Assembly (NCBI GenBank): GCA_015522955.1
Contig: WALG01000033.1
Span: 1-19,269 of the forward strand
From: DHVE2 group archaeon
GTDB lineage: Archaea; Thermoplasmatota; Thermoplasmata; Thermoplasmatales; Aciduliprofundaceae
Direction of reading: 5' to 3'
DNA length: 19,269 nt
The translations under genes and the position numbers were made by a program. Within the stretch, counting starts at the first letter, position 1; each line of letters opens with the position of its first letter. The notes below the pieces were generated by a model, which saw nothing but the letters and a program-made list of their open reading frames with translations, made no database searches and was not told the origin of the DNA. Below are positions 1 through 7,168 of the stretch, one piece after another.

Positions 1-34
1 CACCAACACGATTTGTGCAACAAAGCAGAAATAT

Positions 35-70
35 TCAAAATCAATAAAAAGAAAAATAAAATTTTGATTT
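35..70 (-). terminator. Probable U-rich terminator after amt
   Basis: Read on the minus strand just after the amt stop codon, this stretch is almost pure T with few other bases, as in archaeal U-tract termination. A weak 7-bp inverted repeat (35-41 with 61-67) flanks it. Short and AT-rich, so only tentative. Confidence 0.4.
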
Positions 71-1280
71 AGGAATATGCTGTTTCTAGGAACTCTGATT
101 CATCCAAACCATTTTCTTCTTCTTTCTCAGGTACTCTGAGGGGTGTTATTTTATCAGTTACCCATGCGATACCATAGGTCACAAAGAATGCATATGTTGC
201 TGTGAGACATGCAGCTACTACCTGTTTTCCAAAGAATGCAACTCCGCCATATATCAATCCATTTGCACCGTAGATAGCCGCGCTACCAAAGATTCCTAGC
301 AGGATTATACCCGTAAATCCACCTATTCCGTGAACACCCCATACATCCAATGCATCATCCCAGCCCTTCTTATGCACAAAATCAACAACCCAGTGAGGAA
401 TCAGGGCCGCAAGTATGCCTATAAGCATGGCTGCCTGAGGATTTACAAATCCAGCTGCGGGTGTTATTGTTGCCAAACCTGCTATGGAGCCGGTTAAGAA
501 CCCTATGCTACTCCATTTCTTATGTACAGCGTAGTCCCAGAACATCCAAGTAATTGCTGCAAAGGCTGCTGCAATCATAGTGTTTATAAATGCCACATTA
601 GTGTCTGTGTCCACCCTCAAAGCACTTCCAGCATTGAATCCAAACCAGCCAAACCATAGGAGTGCTGTGCCAAGTACAACTAGTGGGATGCTATGATTAC
701 CAGGCTTGGGATGCAATCTCTTTCCAAGATAGAAGACCGCTGCAAGGGCTCCAAATCCTGCGCTTGTATGAACTACAATTCCTCCTGCAAAATCCTCAAC
801 TCCCCACTGTTGTAGGAATCCACCGCCCCACAGCCAATGGGCAAATGGGAAGTACACAAGGAATAGCCAAAGTGTTGTGAATATTATGAATCCTTTGAAC
901 CTCATTCTATCCGCAAATGCTCCTGTCATAAGCACTGGAGTAATAATTGCAAACATCAGCTGGTATATCATAAATGTGTACATGCTTATCACATGGTTCC
1001 CTGGAAACAATGTGTGGGGATTTATATTAAGCAGGAATATGTAGTGCCCATTTCCAATAACCCCTGCTGCATCCGTACCAAAAGCCAAGGTAAATCCAAA
1101 GAGTACCCAAAGTATAGTGGTCCATCCTGCAGAGAAGAAGTTTTGCATCATCATAGTTACTGCGTTCTTTCTGTTAACTAAGCCACCATAGAAAAGTGCA
1201 AGTCCGGGAGTCATAATGAACACCAATGCAGCCGCTATCAGCATAAATCCATCACTACCTGTATCGAGCATTTTCATCAT
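69..1280 (-). CDS. amt: Ammonium transporter (Amt/MEP/Rh family)
   Basis: Polytopic channel that passes ammonium/ammonia across the cytoplasmic membrane for nitrogen assimilation. The 403-residue protein has the family length and about eleven hydrophobic segments. The Amt signature DFAGGIVVHTSAGFGALA lies at about residues 163-180. The twin pore histidines are visible as His171 and His317 (in DVWGVHGIGG), matching AmtB His168/His318. A charged, Glu-rich cytoplasmic tail ends the protein. The start is uncertain within MMKM: GGGAG touches the first ATG and sits better spaced before Met4 (position 1271). A TATA-like GTTTAAATAT lies upstream at 1321-1330. No glnK, the usual PII partner gene, is beside it: the left side is cut by the window and the right neighbour is a divergent queA. 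Identification is secure. Confidence 0.97.
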   Translation of the reverse strand: MMKMLDTGSDGFMLIAAALVFIMTPGLALFYGGLVNRKNAVTMMMQNFFSAGWTTILWVLFGFTLAFGTDAAGVIGNGHYIFLLNINPHTLFPGNHVISMYTFMIYQLMFAIITPVLMTGAFADRMRFKGFIIFTTLWLFLVYFPFAHWLWGGGFLQQWGVEDFAGGIVVHTSAGFGALAAVFYLGKRLHPKPGNHSIPLVVLGTALLWFGWFGFNAGSALRVDTDTNVAFINTMIAAAFAAITWMFWDYAVHKKWSSIGFLTGSIAGLATITPAAGFVNPQAAMLIGILAALIPHWVVDFVHKKGWDDALDVWGVHGIGGFTGIILLGIFGSAAIYGANGLIYGGVAFFGKQVVAACLTATYAFFVTYGIAWVTDKITPLRVPEKEEENGLDESEFLETAYS

Positions 1281-1320
1281 CTCCCATGTTTACTCACGCT
1301 CTAGGGAAATTGTTGATAAC

Positions 1321-1330
1321 ATATTTAAAC
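1321..1330 (-). promoter_or_regulatory. TATA-like box for amt
   Basis: GTTTAAATAT on the minus strand, preceded by purines. A start site about 27 bp downstream would give a leader of roughly 19 nt containing the GGGAG ribosome-binding sequence. Pattern-based call only. Confidence 0.4.
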
Positions 1331-1410
1331 ATTTTCTGGTTAGTCGCAACCTTACAGAAAAATAAAATATTAGGGATTAATAAAGGAATAAGCAGGAGGT
1401 TTGACAAAAC

Positions 1411-1420
1411 TAATTTATTT
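1411..1420 (+). promoter_or_regulatory. TATA-like box for queA
   Basis: TAATTTATTT is centred about 26 bp before the queA ATG, which would give a leaderless or nearly leaderless transcript. GGGGTGAG sits directly against the ATG, too close to act as a normal ribosome-binding site, which fits the leaderless reading. Confidence 0.4.
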
Positions 1421-1440
1421 GAGAATATATAAGGGGTGAG

Positions 1441-2436
1441 ATGTACTCCCTTGATAAGTACGATTTCCATTTGCCCGAGGAACTTATTGCTCAGAAGCCT
1501 GTGGAACCCAGAGACCACGCAAGGTTAATGGTGCTGCATGAGAGTATAGAGCACAGATTCTTTTATGAGTTGCCTGAGTATCTAGAGAAGGGAGATGTGA
1601 TGATACTTAACGATACCCGTGTTGTAAGGGCCAGGCTGCATGGACACAAAAGCACGGGCGGTAGAGTGGAGATTTTGATTCTTGAGAGAATTGATGATAA
1701 AATATACAAATGTCTGGTGAAGGGCAAGAAAATAAAGGAAGGCACACAACTTCTCTTTGAGAGCATAAGGGGTGTAGTTCTTCATAAGAATGAGGGCATA
1801 TGTGAAATAGAATTCTCGGGAGATATAATAGAACTTGCCAGGAAAAAGGGAGAAATTCCTCTGCCACCCTACATAAAAAGGAAGTTGGATGAAGAGGAAA
1901 AATATCAGACCGTGTATGCCCGCAAAGAGGGGGCGGTGGCGGCACCCACTGCAGGTTTACATTTCACCCCGCAATTACTAGAGAAAATAAAAAGTATGGA
2001 TGTAAAAATAGGCTACATCACACTGCATGTTAGTTACGGCACATTCAAACCTGTTAAGGCAAGAGATATAAGAGAGCATAAAATGGAAGAGGAATACTAT
2101 GTTGTCTCCGAGGATGTCGCTAAATTAATCAACGAACGCGAAGGCAAACTTTTTGCAGTTGGCACCACAGTAATGCGAGCCTTAGAGAGTTCCTCCTCGC
2201 AGGGCCATGTTTACGCTTCGCATGGGTATACTGATATCTTTATATATCCTGGATATGAGTTTCAATCTGGTGTGAACGCACTGATAACCAATTTTCACGT
2301 ACCGCGATCATCGCTTATTCTGCTCACCACCGCCTTTGGTGGATACGATAGGATTATGAATGCATACCGTATCGCTGTTGAGAAAAAATATAGATTTTAC
2401 AGTTTTGGTGACGGCATGCTCATTTTCAAAATGTAG
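1441..2436 (+). CDS. queA: S-adenosylmethionine:tRNA ribosyltransferase-isomerase (QueA family)
   Basis: QueA transfers and isomerises the ribosyl part of SAM onto 7-aminomethyl-7-deazaguanine in tRNA, giving epoxyqueuosine at wobble position 34. The 331-residue protein shows the family blocks in order: YDFHLPEELIAQKPVEPRD (7-25), LNDTRVVRARLHG (56-68), AAPTAGLHFT (167-176), ITLHVSYGTFKPV (193-205), AVGTTVMRALES (239-250), DIFIYPGY (265-272), LITNFHVPRSSL (281-292) and YRFYSFGDGMLI (317-328). It is full length with no lesion. The gene directly downstream makes SAM, the QueA substrate, after a 49-bp gap. Queuosine is typically bacterial and eukaryotic, whereas archaea place archaeosine at position 15, so a QueA in an otherwise archaeal segment is notable. 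Family assignment is sure; the modification made in this cell is not. Confidence 0.93.
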   Translation: MYSLDKYDFHLPEELIAQKPVEPRDHARLMVLHESIEHRFFYELPEYLEKGDVMILNDTRVVRARLHGHKSTGGRVEILILERIDDKIYKCLVKGKKIKEGTQLLFESIRGVVLHKNEGICEIEFSGDIIELARKKGEIPLPPYIKRKLDEEEKYQTVYARKEGAVAAPTAGLHFTPQLLEKIKSMDVKIGYITLHVSYGTFKPVKARDIREHKMEEEYYVVSEDVAKLINEREGKLFAVGTTVMRALESSSSQGHVYASHGYTDIFIYPGYEFQSGVNALITNFHVPRSSLILLTTAFGGYDRIMNAYRIAVEKKYRFYSFGDGMLIFKM

Positions 2437-2452
2437 CGGAATTAACTACAAA

Positions 2453-2461
2453 AAATTTTTA
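2453..2461 (+). promoter_or_regulatory. TATA-like box for SAM synthetase gene
   Basis: AAATTTTTA is centred about 29 bp before the ATG at 2486, with an A-rich stretch upstream as a possible BRE. Spacing suggests a leaderless or very short leader. The gene may also be read through from queA. Confidence 0.35.
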
Positions 2462-2485
2462 GTATGGGGTAAGATACTCAGATTT

Positions 2486-3682
2486 ATGAAGAGAAACATT
2501 GTAGTTGAGGAAATTACTCAGATTCCAGTGGAAGATAGGGAAGTTGAAATTGTGGAGAGAAAGGGAATAGGGCACCCGGATAGCGTTGCAGACGGTATTG
2601 CTGAGAGCATAAGCAGAGAACTCTCCAAGTATTATCTGAAGCATTACGGGAGGATACTGCACCACAACACTGACCAGGCCGAGGTTGTGGGAGGTCAGGC
2701 CAAGCCCCAGTTTGGAGGTGGCACACTTTTGGAGCCTGCATACATACTCCTTTCTGGAAGAGCCACAACAAGGGTTGGAGATGAGCGTATTCCTTATCGC
2801 ACCATAGCCAAGAAAGCAGCGACAACATTTCTAAAGGAAAATTATCCACATCTCAACATCGAGGAGGATATAATTATAGATTGTAGAATTGGCCAAGGCT
2901 CCATAGACCTGCGAGGGCTCTATGATACCCAGAAACTTTTAGCCAATGATACATCTTTTGGGGTAGGCTACGCCCCCGCCACAGAAACTGAAAAAATAGT
3001 CTATGAGACCGAGAGGTACATAAATGGACCTCTCAAAGAGAGACTGCCTGAACTTGGGCAGGATGTCAAGGTTATGGGTTTCAGAGATGGAGACAGAATA
3101 AATATCACTGTGGCAGTGGCTTTTGTGGGAAAAAATACTCCCGATAAGGACCATTATCTCAGCGTTAAGGAAGAATTGAGAGACACTCTGGAGAATTTTG
3201 CCACACAATTTACAGATAGGGAAGTGCGATATTTTATAAACACAGGTGACATTCCAGAGGAAAGTGTTTACTATCTTACAGTTACGGGTCTAAGCATGGA
3301 AAATGGAGACGATGGTTCTGTGGGCCGTGGCAACAGAGTAAATGGACTCATTACTCCTTACAGACCCATGAGCATGGAGGCCTCTGCAGGTAAAAACCCG
3401 GTTACCCATGTGGGTAAACTCTATAACATTCTGGCATTCAAGATTGCAGAAGACATAGCAAAGGAAAGCGGAGGAGATCTGAGGGAGGTTCATGTACGCA
3501 TAGTTTCCCAGATTGGTAAGCCCATTGACCAGCCCCAGGTGGCAAGTATTCAAGCGATACCTGCACAGGGTGTCAGTATAAATAAATACAGAAGCGAGTT
3601 TGTCTCCATCGCAGATCAATGGCTTGCAAATATTGAGAAGATCACAAAGATGCTCGTAAATGGGGAGGTAAACGTTTTCTAA
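2486..3682 (+). CDS. mat: S-adenosylmethionine synthetase, archaeal type
   Basis: Makes SAM from methionine and ATP in the cytoplasm. The 398-residue product begins MKRNIVVEE and shows the archaeal methionine adenosyltransferase blocks: VERKGIGHPDS at 23-33, the HHNTDQAEVVGGQAKPQFGG stretch at about 59-78, then the RIGQGSIDLRGLY and MGFRDGDRINITVAVAF blocks further on. It belongs to the archaeal family and not the bacterial/eukaryal MetK family. An open frame continues upstream to 2360 but overlaps queA, and those 42 residues look nothing like a MAT N-terminus, so the ATG at 2486 is chosen. The gene converges on the acetyltransferase gene with only 4 bp between stop codons. Its product could serve both the upstream QueA and the SAM-dependent TrmO-type enzyme further right. 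Confidence 0.96.
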   Translation: MKRNIVVEEITQIPVEDREVEIVERKGIGHPDSVADGIAESISRELSKYYLKHYGRILHHNTDQAEVVGGQAKPQFGGGTLLEPAYILLSGRATTRVGDERIPYRTIAKKAATTFLKENYPHLNIEEDIIIDCRIGQGSIDLRGLYDTQKLLANDTSFGVGYAPATETEKIVYETERYINGPLKERLPELGQDVKVMGFRDGDRINITVAVAFVGKNTPDKDHYLSVKEELRDTLENFATQFTDREVRYFINTGDIPEESVYYLTVTGLSMENGDDGSVGRGNRVNGLITPYRPMSMEASAGKNPVTHVGKLYNILAFKIAEDIAKESGGDLREVHVRIVSQIGKPIDQPQVASIQAIPAQGVSINKYRSEFVSIADQWLANIEKITKMLVNGEVNVF

Positions 3683-3686
3683 ATTT

Positions 3687-4118
3687 TTATATCATCCTCC
3701 ACATAACGTATGCGGCATCACCGTTGGTGTAGTAACTTGGTATAAATGAGATTATGTTAAATCCGAATTTTTTATAAAATTCTATTGCCGTGTGATTGGT
3801 AGTTCTGACCTCCAGTCTAACAGAAATCACACCTTCGCTTTTGCATAGTGCTAAAAATTTATGGAGTAAGGAGGAGCCTATACCTTGCCGCCTATATTCT
3901 TTCTTTACGGCCAGCATTAATATTCGTGCCTCTTTTTCGTATTTTGAGCCTGCTATGAATCCTACCGGAGCATTTGTTATGGCAACAAGAAATCCTTTGG
4001 GCCAGTGTTCGTATATATCCAGAAAAAGAGTGGGCATATATCTCTCAGTTAGCGACTCTTCTGCTATCTCCATAATCTCCGGAAGGTCCTCGTATCTTAA
4101 CTCACGTATGTAATGCAC
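3687..4118 (-). CDS. rimI: GNAT N-acetyltransferase, RimI/Ard1-like
   Basis: Acetyl-CoA-dependent acetyltransferase of the GNAT fold, most likely a protein N-alpha-acetyltransferase of the archaeal RimI/Ard1 type. In 143 residues the acetyl-CoA binding loop RRQGIGSSLL is at about 75-84, followed by the LEVRTTNHTAIEFYKKFGF block and a Tyr-rich ending with PSYY and DAAYVMWRM, as in RimI proteins. The start is a GTG at 4118 with no Shine-Dalgarno sequence. A TATA-like AGATTTTATA at 4141-4150 lies about 27 bp upstream, so translation is probably leaderless. It follows serS on the same strand after 32 bp. The exact acetylated substrate cannot be read from sequence. Confidence 0.88.
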   Translation of the reverse strand: MHYIRELRYEDLPEIMEIAEESLTERYMPTLFLDIYEHWPKGFLVAITNAPVGFIAGSKYEKEARILMLAVKKEYRRQGIGSSLLHKFLALCKSEGVISVRLEVRTTNHTAIEFYKKFGFNIISFIPSYYTNGDAAYVMWRMI

Positions 4119-4140
4119 AGAGGAAAAATCGCTATTCCAG

Positions 4141-4150
4141 TATAAAATCT
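4141..4150 (-). promoter_or_regulatory. TATA-like box for the rimI-like gene
   Basis: AGATTTTATA lies in the 32-bp gap behind the serS stop and is centred about 27 bp before the GTG start at 4118. This suggests the acetyltransferase gene has its own leaderless transcript. Confidence 0.45.
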
Positions 4151-5473
4151 TTATGAAAAGGAGATAAAATCAAAACCTGTGTATGGTACCAGAGCCTCTG
4201 GAATTCTTATGCCGTCCTCTTCCTGATAATTTTCGATTATACCTACCATGGTTCTTGTGGTTGCCAGTGCTGTACTGTTCAGAGTATGCACATATTGCAA
4301 CTCATTTCCCTTGCGGTATCTTATCTTCAGTCTCCTTGCTTGGTATTCAAGGCAGTTGGAGCAGGAGACAACTTCTCTGAACTTCTGCTGGGCAGGCATC
4401 CATACCTCTATATCGTATTTTTTGGCAGCCACGGCACCAAGTTCTCCACTGCATATGTTTATCACTCTGTATGGAAGTTTCAGAGCACGCATAATATCTT
4501 CTGCATTATCTATAAGTTCCTCCATGAATTTTGGCGAGTCCTCAGGCTTTGAGAATATTACCTGTTCCACCTTGTAGAAGTTATGAACCCGAAATATTCC
4601 CTTTGTATCTTTTCCATGCGCCCCAGCCTCCTTCCGGAAGCATGGTGATACGCCCACATACTTTATGGGTAGGTCCCTCTCATCAAGTATCTCATTCATA
4701 TACATGGCCACAAGGGGATGTTCTGCAGTAGCAATCATGTACAGATCCTCTCCTTCAATCTTATATATCATCTCCTCGAAAGCAGAGAAATCAGTGACTC
4801 CCTCCATGGCTGTGTGGCGGAGCATGAGCGGAGGAGAAACAGGTACATATCCCTTTTTAACCATCTTATCAAGGGCAAATCTTAGTAGCGAGAGTTCAAG
4901 AAGTACAAGTTGATTTTTCAGATAATAAAATCTTGCTCCTGCAACTTTCGCTGCGCGGGATATATCCGCCAGATCATATTTTTCCAGAATATCCACATGG
5001 CTTGTTGCCCTCTGAGTAATAACATTATACTTCATACCCGGTGCGTGTTTCTTAAAACTCTCTACCATTTCTCCAAGAACCTTTGCAACCCCCCAGGTTC
5101 GTAGAACAGGGGAATTCTCCTCTCCTTCACAAATGGGTGTATCTTCCATAAGCATATTTGGAAGACGCATGAGAAGTGTATCTCTCATGTTTTTATAATT
5201 TTCCATATCAACTTCCAGAGTTTTTATTTTAGTGTTGATATTGCGCATTTCCTCTTTTAGAGGACCTACATCTTTCTCTTTCTTTACCAGTTTTCCTATC
5301 TCCAAACTTTTTTGATTTCTCAGATGTCGCAAACTCTCTATATCTTTCAATGTTCTTCTCCACAGCATGTCGTATTCGAGAATCTCGTCCACAATACCGG
5401 TATCCTCAAATCTGCGTCTCAGATTTTCCTTTACCATCTCTGGATTGCTTCTTAGAAGTTTTATGTCAATCAT
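4151..5473 (-). CDS. serS: Seryl-tRNA synthetase
   Basis: Charges tRNA-Ser with serine using ATP. The 440-residue class II synthetase has an N-terminal long helical hairpin (about residues 30-105, Lys/Glu-rich coiled coil) that grips the tRNA. The class II core follows: the ATAEHP region (about 248-253), motif 2 FRKEAGAHGKDTKGIFRVHNF (about 279-299, Arg280) and motif 3 around TTRTMVGIIENYQEEDGIRI (about 405-424, Arg407). This is the common bacterial/eukaryal/archaeal type, not the rare methanogen type. The ATG at 5473 has no ribosome-binding site, but a TATA-like CTTAAATAATT lies about 25 bp upstream, so a leaderless mRNA is likely. Complete and unremarkable. Confidence 0.97.
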   Translation of the reverse strand: MIDIKLLRSNPEMVKENLRRRFEDTGIVDEILEYDMLWRRTLKDIESLRHLRNQKSLEIGKLVKKEKDVGPLKEEMRNINTKIKTLEVDMENYKNMRDTLLMRLPNMLMEDTPICEGEENSPVLRTWGVAKVLGEMVESFKKHAPGMKYNVITQRATSHVDILEKYDLADISRAAKVAGARFYYLKNQLVLLELSLLRFALDKMVKKGYVPVSPPLMLRHTAMEGVTDFSAFEEMIYKIEGEDLYMIATAEHPLVAMYMNEILDERDLPIKYVGVSPCFRKEAGAHGKDTKGIFRVHNFYKVEQVIFSKPEDSPKFMEELIDNAEDIMRALKLPYRVINICSGELGAVAAKKYDIEVWMPAQQKFREVVSCSNCLEYQARRLKIRYRKGNELQYVHTLNSTALATTRTMVGIIENYQEEDGIRIPEALVPYTGFDFISFS

Positions 5474-5492
5474 GCAATACCAAATTATCAGG

Positions 5493-5504
5493 AATTATTT
5501 AAGG
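5493..5504 (-). promoter_or_regulatory. TATA-like box for serS
   Basis: CCTTAAATAATT on the minus strand is centred about 25 bp before the serS ATG, consistent with leaderless transcription. Confidence 0.45.
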
Positions 5505-5523
5505 ATATACATAGCAATACTTT

Positions 5524-5925
5524 TTAATCCCCATATGTGGGTGCTGCCTTACTTCTTTCCCGGTACAGTTTCCTTATACCCGGACTGAAGAGATACATTA
5601 GCACGATTATGTTAAGTATTGTACCCAATGGCCAGAATAGCAAACCTATGAATGCGAAGATAACAGTTATCACCCATACCAGCGGCCCACCTTTTAGAAG
5701 ACCCACGGCAATTCCAAAGTATATCAAAGCCACTATCCAGCACAGTATTCCGGTGATGGGTATACCTAGAATGGGAATTTCCTTCCAGTCTAGGAGAAAT
5801 GGTTGCGCGAAGGGAAAGATTAAAATCCAGATCCCGTTTAGGATATAAAGCGCAGAAAGAATTTTTATGCCCTGTGGAGCGTTTTTCTCAGTAATCCTTC
5901 TAAATGTTGGTTTTTCATCATCCAT
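5524..5925 (-). CDS. Small integral membrane protein, four predicted helices
   Basis: I do not recognise a named family. The 133-residue protein starts with a charged cytoplasmic stretch (MDDEKPTFRRITEKN). About four hydrophobic segments follow at roughly 20-40, 48-62, 62-78 and 82-110, then a basic tail ending KLYRERSKAAPTYGD. There are no cysteines forming a zinc ribbon and no catalytic motif. The general pattern of a short soluble head plus four helices recurs in uncharacterised archaeal membrane proteins. A TATA-like TTTTTATA at 5947-5954 lies about 26 bp before the ATG, so the gene is probably transcribed alone and leaderless. It sits between tbp and serS on the same strand. Function unknown. 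Confidence 0.75.
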   Translation of the reverse strand: MDDEKPTFRRITEKNAPQGIKILSALYILNGIWILIFPFAQPFLLDWKEIPILGIPITGILCWIVALIYFGIAVGLLKGGPLVWVITVIFAFIGLLFWPLGTILNIIVLMYLFSPGIRKLYRERSKAAPTYGD

Positions 5926-5946
5926 ATGTTTTTAACAGAAAGAAGG

Positions 5947-5954
5947 TATAAAAA
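5947..5954 (-). promoter_or_regulatory. TATA-like box for the small membrane protein gene
   Basis: TTTTTATA is centred about 26 bp before the ATG at 5925, giving leaderless spacing. Confidence 0.4.
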
Positions 5955-5978
5955 TATTCCCTAAAAATGAACTGGGCC

Positions 5979-6536
5979 TTATATAAGCCCAACACTCTCA
6001 AGTTCCTTCTTCAGTTTCTTTATTGCTTCCACAATTTCCTCTTTTTTCTTTGCCCCTGTACACACCACCTTTCCAGAGCCAAATAGGAGAAGCACAACCT
6101 TGGGTTCTTCAATACGGTACACAAGACCCGGGAACTGCTCAGGCTCGTATTCCACGTTCTCCAGACCCAAGGACATGGCTATATCTGTGAGATTCAGTTC
6201 CACACCAAGATCATATACAGCCACAATATTCTGCACCACTATTTTGGGATTATCATAAACCTCAATATCTGCAGCCTTGAGTTTCTCTACCAGAATTTTT
6301 ATGGTTTTCTCAACCTTTTCAATATCCTTAGCTCCCGTGCAGTTTACTTTTCCACTGCGAAAAATAAGTACCGCAGTTTTAGGCTCCGGAAGCCTGTAAA
6401 TAAGTCCAGGAAACTGTTCAGGTTCGTATTCTGCATCTTCAAGAGCAAGGGCAATTTTACTCAAATCAAGTTTATCTGCCAGAGAAGTGGAGGCCACTAT
6501 ATTCTCAATCTGAACCTTCTCCATCTCATCATCCAT
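5979..6536 (-). CDS. tbp: TATA-box-binding protein
   Basis: General transcription factor that binds and bends the TATA box and recruits TFB and RNA polymerase. The 185-residue saddle-shaped protein shows the two imperfect direct repeats expected: EYEPEQFPGLIYRLPEPK near residue 36 and EYEPEQFPGLVYRIEEPK near residue 128, each followed by an SGKVxCTGAK block. The short acidic N-terminus and the absence of a long extension are typical of archaeal TBP. AGGTGAT lies just before the ATG at 6536 (leader AAAGGTGATTTAA), and a TATA-like sequence sits at 6569-6578, so this gene, unlike several neighbours, probably has a short leader with a Shine-Dalgarno site. It marks the segment as archaeal. Confidence 0.98.
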   Translation of the reverse strand: MDDEMEKVQIENIVASTSLADKLDLSKIALALEDAEYEPEQFPGLIYRLPEPKTAVLIFRSGKVNCTGAKDIEKVEKTIKILVEKLKAADIEVYDNPKIVVQNIVAVYDLGVELNLTDIAMSLGLENVEYEPEQFPGLVYRIEEPKVVLLLFGSGKVVCTGAKKKEEIVEAIKKLKKELESVGLI

Positions 6537-6568
6537 TTAAATCACCTTTAAATAGGGTATGTCCACCT

Positions 6569-6578
6569 GATATAAATA
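6569..6578 (-). promoter_or_regulatory. TATA-like box for tbp
   Basis: TATTTATATC on the minus strand. A start about 27 bp downstream leaves roughly a 10-nt leader carrying AGGTGAT before the tbp ATG. Confidence 0.45.
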
Positions 6579-6621
6579 CTTCATCCCACCAAGTATGTAA
6601 AATATTAGTTTGCAAGAAGCA

Positions 6622-6706
6622 TGCGGGGGCTGGGATTTGAACCCAGGAACCCCTACGGGACTGGCCCCTCAAGCCAGCGCCTTTGGCCAAGCTCGACAAC
6701 CCCCGC
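6622..6706 (-). tRNA. tRNA-Leu (anticodon GAG)
   Basis: Read on the minus strand, the acceptor stem GCGGGGG pairs with CCCCCGC. The anticodon stem CTGGC/GCCAG encloses loop TTGAGGG, placing GAG at 34-36. The variable arm is long with a CCC-GTA-GGG hairpin, as in class II tRNA-Leu, and the T arm is CTGGG-TTCAAAT-CCCAG. Discriminator base 73 is A, which suits leucine. CCA is not encoded and there is no intron. The D stem has one wobble pair (GTC/GGC). It lies between tbp and the trmO-like gene. A TATA-like GATAAATTAATAAG is centred about 27 bp upstream of the mature 5' end. Confidence 0.97.
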
Positions 6707-6726
6707 TTCTAAGGGATTATGGATAA

Positions 6727-6740
6727 CTTATTAATTTATC
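6727..6740 (-). promoter_or_regulatory. TATA-like box for tRNA-Leu
   Basis: GATAAATTAATAAG on the minus strand is centred about 27 bp upstream of the tRNA 5' end. Confidence 0.4.
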
Positions 6741-6751
6741 TTTCGCTTGTT

Positions 6752-7132
6752 TCATTCTTCAGAGTCCAATGAAGAGGCAAAGGGTTTTATATCTATTATC
6801 GGTGTGCCATCATAGGTATCCATCCTGCGAACATATATTCTGTTTTCTTCAATATTTATAATTCTTCTCCTGTACATTCCTATGGGATTTGGTCTCACGG
6901 GAGAGCGTGTGGCGAAAATTCCACGTAGTGGATACCCAGCCTCTCCATGGGAATGTACTTTCAGAATTTTTCTCTTTTCTTCCTCATCACTTCTGTGGAG
7001 CCACAGTAGAATCCATATGATTTTTCCCTTTGCAAGACCAGCCATGGCATCTCTATATTCTGGCAGAATATATAATTCTGAAATATTCTCTTGATTATGT
7101 ATATAACCTACAATATTGAGATGATATTCCAT
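6752..7132 (-). CDS. trmO: TrmO-type tRNA (t6A37) N6-methyltransferase
   Basis: Members of the TrmO (YaeB/TsaA, formerly UPF0066) family methylate N6-threonylcarbamoyladenosine at position 37 of ANN-decoding tRNAs using SAM. The 126-residue beta-barrel protein carries the diagnostic block GIFATRSPVRPNPIG (about 71-85) and the C-terminal DTYDGTPIIDIKPF (about 104-117). It is shorter than E. coli TrmO, which has an extra C-terminal domain, as is usual for archaeal members. A TATA-like TTATTTATAT lies about 24 bp upstream of the ATG, suggesting a leaderless mRNA. It neighbours a tRNA gene, but its expected substrates would not include tRNA-Leu(GAG). Family call firm; substrate inferred from family. 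Confidence 0.9.
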   Translation of the reverse strand: MEYHLNIVGYIHNQENISELYILPEYRDAMAGLAKGKIIWILLWLHRSDEEEKRKILKVHSHGEAGYPLRGIFATRSPVRPNPIGMYRRRIINIEENRIYVRRMDTYDGTPIIDIKPFASSLDSEE

Positions 7133-7150
7133 ACTCCATAATACTCTTGA

Positions 7151-7160
7151 ATATAAATAA
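7151..7160 (-). promoter_or_regulatory. TATA-like box for the trmO-type gene
   Basis: TTATTTATAT lies in the 36-bp gap between the metallo-hydrolase stop and the trmO-type ATG, so the latter is probably separately transcribed. Confidence 0.4.
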
Positions 7161-7168
7161 TAAATGGC

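Noticed and set aside
1607..1945. Minus-strand frame with Pro/Cys-rich product
   Set aside because: Antisense shadow of queA.
2360..2485. Upstream extension of the SAM synthetase frame
   Set aside because: Overlaps the end of queA and does not resemble the family N-terminus, which starts at the ATG at 2486.
2514..2849. 111-codon minus-strand frame
   Set aside because: Antisense of the SAM synthetase gene, with no start signals.
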